Shown here: piece by piece, positions 1 to 6,001 of the stretch
How positions within the stretch are numbered: position 1 is the first letter of the stretch
Layout of the letters: each line of letters begins with the position of its first letter
Source: an uncultured Faecalibacterium sp.
GTDB lineage: Bacteria > Bacillota > Clostridia > Oscillospirales > Ruminococcaceae
Assembly: GCA_934539245.1 (NCBI GenBank)
Contig: CAKTCK010000041.1
Location: 1-17,200 of the forward strand
DNA: 17,200 nt
Direction of reading: 5' to 3'
Position numbers and translations under genes: made by a program
The notes under the pieces: model-generated
The model's database searches: none
What the model was told of the DNA's origin: nothing
The model's input: only the letters and a program-made list of their open reading frames with translations

Positions 1-1098
1 AAATATGTGTCCCCGGCGGATATCTACCCCTACTCCATCGACGAGGTTTTCATTGATGTGACGGGCTATCTGCCCTACTACCACATGAGCGCCCACGAGC
101 TTGCCATGACTATGGTGCGGGAGGTGCTGACCAACACCGGCATCACCGCAACGGCGGGAATCGGCACCAACCTCTACCTTGCAAAGCTGGCCATGGACAT
201 TGTGGCAAAGCACATCCCGGCGGACAAGGACGGTGTCCGCATTGCGGAACTGGACGAGCAGTCCTATCGGTATCTGCTGTGGAACCACCGCCCGCTGACG
301 GATTTCTGGATGACCGGTCCCGGCACAGTGAAAAAACTGGAAGCCCACGGCATCTACACCATGGGGGACTTGGCACGGTTTTCTATCCACGGGGAAGATC
401 GTCTGTATGAGATTTTCGGCGTGGATGCAGAAATTCTCATTGACCACGCATGGGGCTATGAGCCCTGCGGTATGGCTGAGATCAAAAGCTACAAGCCCAG
501 CACCAACAGCATCAGCGAGGGGCAGGTGCTGACCTGCCCCTACCCCAACGACAAGGCCAAGCTCATCGTCCGGGAGATGGCAGAGATTCTGATGTTCCGG
601 CTCACGGAAAAGAAACTGGTGACGGAATCCATCACCTTGGAGATAGGCTACGACCGGGAGAATGTGGACAAGGGCGGCTACCGTGGTCTGACCCAGACCG
701 ACCGCTACGGCAGGGTCATCCCAAAGGCGGCACACGGCACCGTCCGGTTCGATGCCCCCACCAATCTGGGCAGCACCCTCATCAACGAAAGCGCAAAGCT
801 GTTTGAGCGCATCACCGACCCGGCGCTGACGGTGCGGCGCATTACCCTCAACGCCAACAAGGTCACACCGGACGAGGGCGTCTATCAGGTGGACTTTTTC
901 ACCGACACCAAGAAGTTGGAAAAGGAGAAAAAACTCCAGCAAGCCATGCTGGGCATCAAGAACAAGTATGGCAAAAACGCCGTGCTGAAAGCCAGCAGCT
1001 ACGAGGAAGGTGCCACCATGCGCCAGCGCAACGCGCAGATCGGCGGGCACAGCGCAGGAGGTTCGGCGGGAGGTTCAGATGGAAAACTACAAAAATAG
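1..1098 (+). CDS. Y-family translesion DNA polymerase (UmuC/DinB-like), 5' partial
   Basis: The reading frame is open from base 1 (first codons read KYVSPADIYPYS), so the gene begins upstream and the first catalytic Asp region of the palm is outside the window. The palm motif SIDEVFID is present 12-19 codons in and supplies the conserved catalytic D-E pair of Y-family polymerases. A helix-hairpin-helix-like segment (GPGTVKKLEAHGI) and a little-finger domain follow. The C-terminus (EEGATMRQRNAQIGGH) matches the tail typical of Firmicute UmuC-type polymerases, then ends in a Gly/Ser-rich stretch. Roughly 100 residues are probably missing at the N-terminus. The family copies past DNA lesions with low fidelity. 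The downstream gene overlaps its 3' end by 20 bp, which indicates an operon. Assignment to DinB (Pol IV) or UmuC (Pol V) is not resolved here. Confidence 0.93.
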   Translation, partial: KYVSPADIYPYSIDEVFIDVTGYLPYYHMSAHELAMTMVREVLTNTGITATAGIGTNLYLAKLAMDIVAKHIPADKDGVRIAELDEQSYRYLLWNHRPLTDFWMTGPGTVKKLEAHGIYTMGDLARFSIHGEDRLYEIFGVDAEILIDHAWGYEPCGMAEIKSYKPSTNSISEGQVLTCPYPNDKAKLIVREMAEILMFRLTEKKLVTESITLEIGYDRENVDKGGYRGLTQTDRYGRVIPKAAHGTVRFDAPTNLGSTLINESAKLFERITDPALTVRRITLNANKVTPDEGVYQVDFFTDTKKLEKEKKLQQAMLGIKNKYGKNAVLKASSYEEGATMRQRNAQIGGHSAGGSAGGSDGKLQK

Positions 1099-1576
1099 CA
1101 AAATCGGGCGGGAGACCGCCCAAAAGTACAGGGACATCCTAGAGATGGAACGCCCCCAGACCGAAGAATCCCTCCGCAAGCACCCCCGCATGACCCTTCA
1201 GAACCGGGCTAAAATTTTCTCGCCCTTCTCTCCGCTGCGGGGCTACGACGAGCAGCTTGCCGCAGAAAAGCAGCGCACGGAGCGGGTGACCAAGCGCATT
1301 CTGACCGAGGAAGAAATGTCGGCTCTGTCCGATCGGCTGATGCAGGTCACCAAGGGCATGACCATCACAGTGTGCTACTTCAAGGAGGACATCGCCCACC
1401 CGGAGATTCCGGCGGTGGGCAACTACATCACCCTGACCGGCAAAGCAGACCGTATCGACCCGGTGTTCCGCACCTTGCAGGTGGGCGATACCGTGGTGCC
1501 CTTTGAGGATCTGGTGGAGGTCAGAGGGGAAGGCATCATGGACATTGATGTGTATCTGGGCATCGGGGAAGAATAA
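1079..1576 (+). CDS. YolD-like family protein
   Basis: This 165-residue protein starts inside the polymerase gene. The ATG at 1079 follows a good ribosome-binding site (GGGAGG just upstream), which is preferred over an earlier in-frame ATG that lacks one. The C-terminal half (about residues 76-150: LTEEEMSALSDRL, then a beta-rich part with GKADRIDPVFRTLQVGD and PFEDLVEV) has the pattern of YolD-like proteins. These are regularly encoded next to Y-family polymerases in Firmicutes and are thought to act with them in SOS-linked mutagenesis. The N-terminal part (RETAQKYRDILEMERP) is helical and charged. The overlap with the polymerase suggests translational coupling. The family assignment rests on motif pattern and gene neighbourhood. 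The biochemical role of YolD is not well established. Confidence 0.85.
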   Translation: MENYKNSKIGRETAQKYRDILEMERPQTEESLRKHPRMTLQNRAKIFSPFSPLRGYDEQLAAEKQRTERVTKRILTEEEMSALSDRLMQVTKGMTITVCYFKEDIAHPEIPAVGNYITLTGKADRIDPVFRTLQVGDTVVPFEDLVEVRGEGIMDIDVYLGIGEE

Positions 1577-1577
1577 G

Positions 1578-1625
1578 ATGATAAAAATGCTGAAAGAGAT
1601 GTTTATGGGACAGCTTTTTCGGTAA
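1578..1625 (+). CDS. possible 15-residue micro-ORF in the polymerase operon
   Basis: An ATG one base after the YolD-like stop codon opens a 15-residue frame (MIKMLKEMFMGQLFR). A GGGGAA purine run lies about 7 bases upstream, inside the end of the preceding gene. The peptide would be amphipathic and basic. There is no other evidence of translation and it may be chance. It is listed because its position and spacing suit an operon gene. Confidence 0.2.
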   Translation: MIKMLKEMFMGQLFR

Positions 1626-1672
1626 AATGACCTCAGAAGAAGCAAAACACACTTCGGATGGAGGAAAATACA

Positions 1673-1888
1673 ATGGCAAACGGTGATTACGGCTATTTCG
1701 GCAAAGGTGACACGGGCTATGCCCAGTACATGACGGCCTTCAACCGCAACTTCGGCGGCTCGTCCGGCGGCGGTGGCGGTGGCGGAAACCACAACAATGG
1801 CGGCGGTGGCGGAGACGGCAGCGGCTGCGGCTGCCTCATCGCCATTGCCGTGGTGGTCGTGCTGGTGCTCATTGCCATGGGAAGCTGA
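1673..1888 (+). CDS. glycine-rich tail-anchored small membrane protein, unknown function
   Basis: The ATG at 1673 has a clean GGAGG site at 1660-1664 with an 8-base spacer. The ATG at 1658 overlaps that site and is unlikely to be used. The product has 71 residues. It has an aromatic/Gly N-terminal part (MANGDYGYFGKGDTGYAQYM), two glycine runs separated by NHNN (residues 32-47), a Cys-Gly-Cys at 52-54, and a single hydrophobic helix from about 54 to 69 that ends the protein. It therefore looks tail-anchored, with a flexible Gly linker carrying the N-terminal part into the cytoplasm. It lies in the polymerase/YolD operon with no terminator between them. I do not recognise the family. The aromatic-Gly motif is distinctive enough to be a useful search handle. 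Confidence 0.72.
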   Translation: MANGDYGYFGKGDTGYAQYMTAFNRNFGGSSGGGGGGGNHNNGGGGGDGSGCGCLIAIAVVVVLVLIAMGS

Positions 1889-2008
1889 GGGCATCCCTCT
1901 AGCACTAAGCTGCTTACGTGACCCGGTCACAGAAAATCTAACTAGGAGATGTTATCATATAGCCATAGAAAACACCAACAACATTCCGATGGAGGATTTT
2001 AATACGCT

Positions 2009-2048
2009 TACTGCAACCTGCATGGTCTGTGGATGACGAAGCTGTAAG
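2009..2048. repeat. 40-bp dispersed repeat, copy 1 (IS110-associated remnant)
   Basis: This segment matches 11396-11435 at 36 of 40 positions by eye. The shared core is TGCATGGTCTGTGGATGACG. The second copy directly abuts a decayed IS110-family transposase, so this one is probably the terminal remnant of a related element. No transposase coding sequence remains on its left side. Confidence 0.7.
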
Positions 2049-2054
2049 AAATAA

Positions 2055-2096
2055 ACGGGCTCCTGCCAGTGGTTGACGCTTGCAGAAGCCTGTTTT
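2055..2096 (+). terminator. intrinsic terminator after the polymerase operon
   Basis: The arms at 2055-2066 (ACGGGCTCCTGC) and 2082-2093 (GCAGAAGCCTGT) pair over 12 positions with one G-U wobble and one mismatch. A run of four T follows at 2093-2096. The site lies between the glycine-rich protein gene and sfsA and would end the upstream transcript. Confidence 0.6.
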
Positions 2097-2156
2097 GGCG
2101 TGCAGCCGATGGTTCTGGCACAGGCGTATCAGACAAAAATGAAAATGGAGGAAACA

Positions 2157-2822
2157 TTGAAATACAGAGAGATCGTGGACGGCATTTTTCTTGACCGTCC
2201 CAACCGTTTTATTGCCCATGTAGATGTGAACGGCACGGTGGAAACCGTCCATGTCAAAAACACCGGGCGGTGCAAGGAACTGCTGTTGCCCGGTGCGGCG
2301 GTGCGTCTGGAAGTGTCGGACAACCCGAAACGCAAGACAAAATACGACCTTGTGGCGGTCCGCAAGCAGGAACTTGGCTGGGTCAACATGGACAGTCAGG
2401 CACCCAACAAGGTGGTAGGAGAATGGCTTTCAAAGCAGGAGTTTGACCTTGTCAGGCCGGAGTTTGCATACGAAAAATCCCGCATCGACTTCTACATGGA
2501 AAAGGGCGAACAGAAATACCTGTTGGAGGTCAAAGGCTGCACACTGGAAGTGGGCGGCATCGGCTATTTCCCGGATGCACCCACCGAGCGGGGTGTGAAG
2601 CACTTGCACGAGTTAGCGCAAGCGCAGCGGGCAGGATATCGATGCGCAGTGGCCTTTGTAATTCAGATGGAAGGCGTCGCCGGGGTAAGGCCGAATGTTG
2701 ATATTCAGCCGGAGTTTGGCACAGCGCTGTCCGAAGCAAAAGCCGCTGGCGTGAGGGTGCTGTTCCTGCTTTGCCATGTCGGGCGGGACAGTCTGGAGAT
2801 CGTGGAGCAGCGGGAAGGGTAA
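2157..2822 (+). CDS. sfsA: SfsA family protein (sugar fermentation stimulation protein homolog)
   Basis: The start is placed at TTG 2157 because GGAGG lies at 2147-2151 with a 5-base spacer and the product then begins MKYREIVDGIF, as SfsA proteins usually do. In-frame ATGs at 2139 and 2145 precede or overlap that site. The 221-residue length fits the family. Diagnostic motifs are HVKNTGRCKELL (32-43), GWVNMDSQAPN (74-84) and FPDAPTERGVKHL (138-150). Asp111 (RIDFYM) and the ExK in LLEVKGCT (Glu124, Lys126) form a PD-(D/E)XK nuclease-like core. In E. coli, SfsA was described as affecting maltose metabolism and binding DNA. Its molecular function is still poorly defined. The next gene starts 6 bp downstream. 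Confidence 0.95.
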   Translation: MKYREIVDGIFLDRPNRFIAHVDVNGTVETVHVKNTGRCKELLLPGAAVRLEVSDNPKRKTKYDLVAVRKQELGWVNMDSQAPNKVVGEWLSKQEFDLVRPEFAYEKSRIDFYMEKGEQKYLLEVKGCTLEVGGIGYFPDAPTERGVKHLHELAQAQRAGYRCAVAFVIQMEGVAGVRPNVDIQPEFGTALSEAKAAGVRVLFLLCHVGRDSLEIVEQREG

Positions 2823-2827
2823 ATTGG

Positions 2828-3000
2828 ATGATCCGCAACGACATCACCAAGGTGGCAGCGGATGCCATCGTCAACCCGGCGAACCGGAACCTTTTGCAGG
2901 GCAGCGGCACCAGCCGTGCCATCTATCAGGCGGCAGGGGAGCAGGAGCTGACCGCCGCCTGTGAAGCCATCGGGTACTGCGAGCCGGGCGGGTGCTGTTT
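2828..3000 (+). pseudogene. macro-domain (ADP-ribose-binding) gene, 3'-truncated
   Basis: The ATG at 2828 begins a clear macro-domain N-terminus: MIRNDITKVAADAIVNPANR, then LLQGSGTSRAIYQAAG and AIGYCEPG. These match the ADP-ribose-binding loops of the family (usual form DAIVNAAN...GGGGVDGAIHRAAG). Similarity stops at about residue 55. A whole macro domain needs roughly 140-170 residues. The frame stays open to 3172, but that part is antisense to the end of the alpha-galactosidase gene and does not look like macro sequence. Family members bind or hydrolyse ADP-ribose derivatives. This fragment lacks the second half of the fold and is almost certainly inactive. It lies 6 bp after sfsA, so the two were probably an operon. 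Confidence 0.82.
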
Positions 3001-3021
3001 TGTCGTGGTTTATTCACGCCG

Positions 3022-4623
3022 TCAGGACGGGTCAAAACATAGTTCTTGCGGTGTTCTGTCCAGCAGATATCGGATGCAGAGGTGGTCGCTTTCTGTTTCT
3101 ACCTGCACCTGCGCAGCGTGCTCAAAGAGGGTGCGCAGACGGCGGTACTCTGCCCGCTGCGCCTCTGTGTAGCGGGACGGCATATCCGATGTAAGGAACA
3201 CGTTGCCCAGCAGGGCATTGACCGCAGAAAGGGTGCGCTTTTGCTCTGCCGTCAGCTTGCAGTTTTCCTCCCGGAGAAAGAATACATCCGGGTCGCTGCC
3301 GTAGGCGCGGCCATTGAGCTGCCGCCGGAATACCGTGTTGTTGATGGCCTGTTTTGTGGACACCCGCTCCCGGTGGAACAGGCGCATATACCACACATCG
3401 TCCCAGTCCAAGCTCACGTCACAACTGACACGGCAGTAATCCACCAGCCCGAAAGCGGGCATCACCGGTACGCCGCAGCCAAGGATGGTCTTTTGTCCAC
3501 ACCAGCTGCGCAGCAGCTCCATAGCACGGTACATTCTGCCCGCCCGGCTCTCATGGGTGTTGCCAAAGGGAGCAGCGCCATACAGAAAATCCAGCTTGAC
3601 AAGGTCGAAGCCCCAGTCGTTCAGCACCCGGTCAAACACCCGGCACAGATAGTCCAGCACGGCCGGATTGTCGATATCCAGCGCATAAAAGCTGCTCCAG
3701 TTGCAGCCGCAGCACCATGGCGCACCGTTCACCTTCAGCAGCCAGTCCGGGTGTTGCTGGAAAAGGGTCGAGTCCTTTTCACACACAAAGGGCGCAAGCC
3801 ATAACCCAGCCTGAAAGCCAGAGGCGTGGATCTCCTCCACCATGCCTTTCAGCCCGTGGGGGAATTTCTGTGCATCTGTTTCCAGCCAGTCCCCTACCTT
3901 CGGCTCCCAGCCATCGTCGATCTGAAACAGATCCCCCGGACAAAGCAGGCTGCGGCAGCCGGTCAGGTCCTCCCGGATGGTATCCTCGGTGATGTCCTGA
4001 TAGCGGTTGTACCAACTGGAATAGCCTGCCATCTTCTTTTCCGTCCGAGGGCGTATGCCCATAGCCTGAAACCAGCCGTCGAACACCTCAGTCTCGCCGC
4101 CCTCGGCAAAAAACAGGTCAAGGAGTGGGAAACTGCCGCCGGGATGCTCCACCCCGGCGCAGTCACGCTCCAGCGTCAGCAGGGCTTTGCCGCTGTCGTA
4201 GCGGAGGATGGTGTAGCCCGGCTTCTCGTCCAGCGATGCCACCAGCCGGAACTGTGTGCCCTTGCGGAAATAGCAGTAGGAAAAGCCGTGGCTCTGCCCC
4301 TTTTGATGCCCATAAGGCGCAAAATGATAGTCGCCGTAGCGGTCAAAGGCATATTTTTTGCGCAGAAAGCCGGGGATGTGGTCGGTGCCGCGGAGCTTGC
4401 CGTTGCGGTCCAGCTCCGGGCTGTAGGTCCATGTCTGGTAGCCGTTCATGAACAGACGCTCGTCTGCTTCCATCGTCCACGGCATCTCGGCACGCACCGC
4501 CTTCAGCGTCCCGGCGGGCAGGTCTGCCGTCAGATGCAGCGCGCCGCCATTCTCCGTGACCGTGCAGTTGCCTGTCTGCACGCCGCCGGAAGTTTCCGCG
4601 TACCAGTGCAGCGTTTCAGTCAT
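3022..4623 (-). CDS. alpha-galactosidase, glycoside hydrolase family 36 (short form)
   Basis: This 533-residue enzyme is predicted to release terminal alpha-linked galactose, for example from melibiose or raffinose-type sugars. The start at 4623 follows GGGGAGGAAG and overlaps the transporter stop by 8 bp (ATGACTGA), which favours coupling. An upstream ATG at 4674 has no such site. The N-terminal part is a beta-sandwich. The catalytic barrel carries FQIDDGW (233-239), AGLWLAPFVCEKDS (272-285), the nucleophile Asp345 in LVKLDFLYGA and the acid/base Asp402 in CRVSCDVSLDWDD. GSDPDVFFLREEN (442-454) is also typical of the family. It is shorter than the ~700-residue GH36 enzymes, as expected for the short subgroup. 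There is no signal peptide, so it should be cytoplasmic and act on sugar brought in by the adjacent symporter. No obvious terminator follows; its 3' end lies beside a truncated gene. Confidence 0.93.
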   Translation of the reverse strand: MTETLHWYAETSGGVQTGNCTVTENGGALHLTADLPAGTLKAVRAEMPWTMEADERLFMNGYQTWTYSPELDRNGKLRGTDHIPGFLRKKYAFDRYGDYHFAPYGHQKGQSHGFSYCYFRKGTQFRLVASLDEKPGYTILRYDSGKALLTLERDCAGVEHPGGSFPLLDLFFAEGGETEVFDGWFQAMGIRPRTEKKMAGYSSWYNRYQDITEDTIREDLTGCRSLLCPGDLFQIDDGWEPKVGDWLETDAQKFPHGLKGMVEEIHASGFQAGLWLAPFVCEKDSTLFQQHPDWLLKVNGAPWCCGCNWSSFYALDIDNPAVLDYLCRVFDRVLNDWGFDLVKLDFLYGAAPFGNTHESRAGRMYRAMELLRSWCGQKTILGCGVPVMPAFGLVDYCRVSCDVSLDWDDVWYMRLFHRERVSTKQAINNTVFRRQLNGRAYGSDPDVFFLREENCKLTAEQKRTLSAVNALLGNVFLTSDMPSRYTEAQRAEYRRLRTLFEHAAQVQVETESDHLCIRYLLDRTPQELCFDPS

Positions 4624-6001
4624 GGTGCGCTTCCTCCCCGTGGAGCTGTGCGCTGATCTCGGCAGCGCGGGCATCGGTCAGAACAAACTTGCGGCGGAAC
4701 AGCACCAGCGCACCAGCCAGCACCAGCATGGGCAGAACGGTCATCATCAGGCGCAGACCCAGCAGGGTTCCGGCGCTTTGTACTGCCACCGGGCCGGTCT
4801 CCTCCGTGTTGCCCACAAGACCGATGAGGTCCAGCCCGATGCCGGTCAGGAATACCGCCACACCGGAGGCAGCCTTGACCACAAAGGTCTGCATGGAAAA
4901 GATAACGCTCTCCTCCCGGCGTCCGGTCTTGAGCTCGCCGTAATCCACGCTGTTGGAAAGGAACAGGGTGGTCAGCACGCTCAGCATCCCGTTGCAGGCG
5001 AACACCACCACGCCCGGAATGCACAGCAGGGCAAGGCTATGGGAAAGGCCGGTCAGGCAGAACACCAGCAGCGTGCCGTAGCCGCACAGCGCCAGCAAAA
5101 GGCTCAGGTAAAATACCTGCGTACTGCTGAACTTTTTGCGCAGCAAGGGGTAAAGCACCATCATGCCAAGGATCTGCGCCGCACCGCCCACGGTGGAAAA
5201 CAGGGTGTAGGTGGCTTTCCAGCCTGCACCGCCAAGGTCGTATTTGAAGAAATAGATGATGAAGTTGGAGGTAAGGTACAGCGCCGAGTTGATCAGCACG
5301 ATGCTGCCCACCACGACCATAGCCTGATCGTTGCGGAACAGGGCGGAGAACATCTCCTTTACGGTGGCGGTCTTCATCTCACTGGGGGTGGTTTCTTTCA
5401 TGGAAATGCAGCACACCAGCTCTGTCACTGCAAAAATTGCCGCTACGATCAATGCCACCCAGCGGAAGCCAGCGCGCTCGCTGTCGCCGCCAAGGGCTCC
5501 CACCAGCAGCATGGTGAACATGGCGATAAGAGCCGAACCAACGCCTGCACAGGTACGCCCCACCATGGAAAGGTTTTCCCGGTCTTTTGGGGTGCGGGTC
5601 ACGGCGGGGATCATGGACCAGTAGGGGATATCCATCATGGTATAGGTGACGCCCCACAGGATGTACACCACGCTGAAGTAGACCATCAGCGCTGCTTCGT
5701 CCAGCACCGGGGCGGCAAACAGGGCGTAGAGCACCAGCGCATTGAGCAGCGTGCCGGAAAAGATCCACGGCCGGAAACGTCCCCAGCGGGTGCGGGTCTT
5801 TGCCACCAGAACCCCCATAAAGGGGTCGTTGAAGGCATCAAAGAACCGGGCAGCCATGAGCACGACGCCCACAAAGCTGGCCGAAAGCCCCAGCACATCC
5901 TGATAATAATACATGACGTAAGAAGCCGACAGGGCATATACCATATCCTTGCCCACGGCACCAATACCAAATGCGGTTTTCTGTTTCAGGGTCAGTTCCA
6001 T
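4616..6001 (-). CDS. GPH-family sugar:cation symporter (MelB/LacS/GusB-like)
   Basis: This 461-residue, roughly 12-TM protein belongs to the glycoside-pentoside-hexuronide:cation symporter family of the major facilitator fold. The first loop carries FFDAFNDPFMGVLVAKTR followed by RWGRFRPWI (residues 53-80), the family signature with the cation-site Asp55 and Asp59. YWSMIPAVTRTPKDREN is also characteristic. The start at 6001 has AAGGAGG with a 7-base spacer and overlaps the GH2 stop by 10 bp. With an intracellular GH2 and a GH36 enzyme on either side, it probably imports a galactoside by Na+ or H+ symport. The exact sugar cannot be read from sequence. There is no PTS-IIA tail of the LacS type, so regulation by phosphorylation is not expected. 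Confidence 0.93.
   Translation of the reverse strand: MELTLKQKTAFGIGAVGKDMVYALSASYVMYYYQDVLGLSASFVGVVLMAARFFDAFNDPFMGVLVAKTRTRWGRFRPWIFSGTLLNALVLYALFAAPVLDEAALMVYFSVVYILWGVTYTMMDIPYWSMIPAVTRTPKDRENLSMVGRTCAGVGSALIAMFTMLLVGALGGDSERAGFRWVALIVAAIFAVTELVCCISMKETTPSEMKTATVKEMFSALFRNDQAMVVVGSIVLINSALYLTSNFIIYFFKYDLGGAGWKATYTLFSTVGGAAQILGMMVLYPLLRKKFSSTQVFYLSLLLALCGYGTLLVFCLTGLSHSLALLCIPGVVVFACNGMLSVLTTLFLSNSVDYGELKTGRREESVIFSMQTFVVKAASGVAVFLTGIGLDLIGLVGNTEETGPVAVQSAGTLLGLRLMMTVLPMLVLAGALVLFRRKFVLTDARAAEISAQLHGEEAHHD

Noticed and set aside
1139..1930. 263-codon minus-strand frame over the YolD-like gene
   Set aside because: It is antisense to two supported plus-strand genes and has low-complexity Ala/Val/His composition without motifs.
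3046..3804. Long plus-strand frame antisense to the alpha-galactosidase gene
   Set aside because: It is a shadow of GC-rich coding DNA; it has no ribosome-binding site and no protein-family pattern, while the minus-strand frame is a clear GH36 enzyme.
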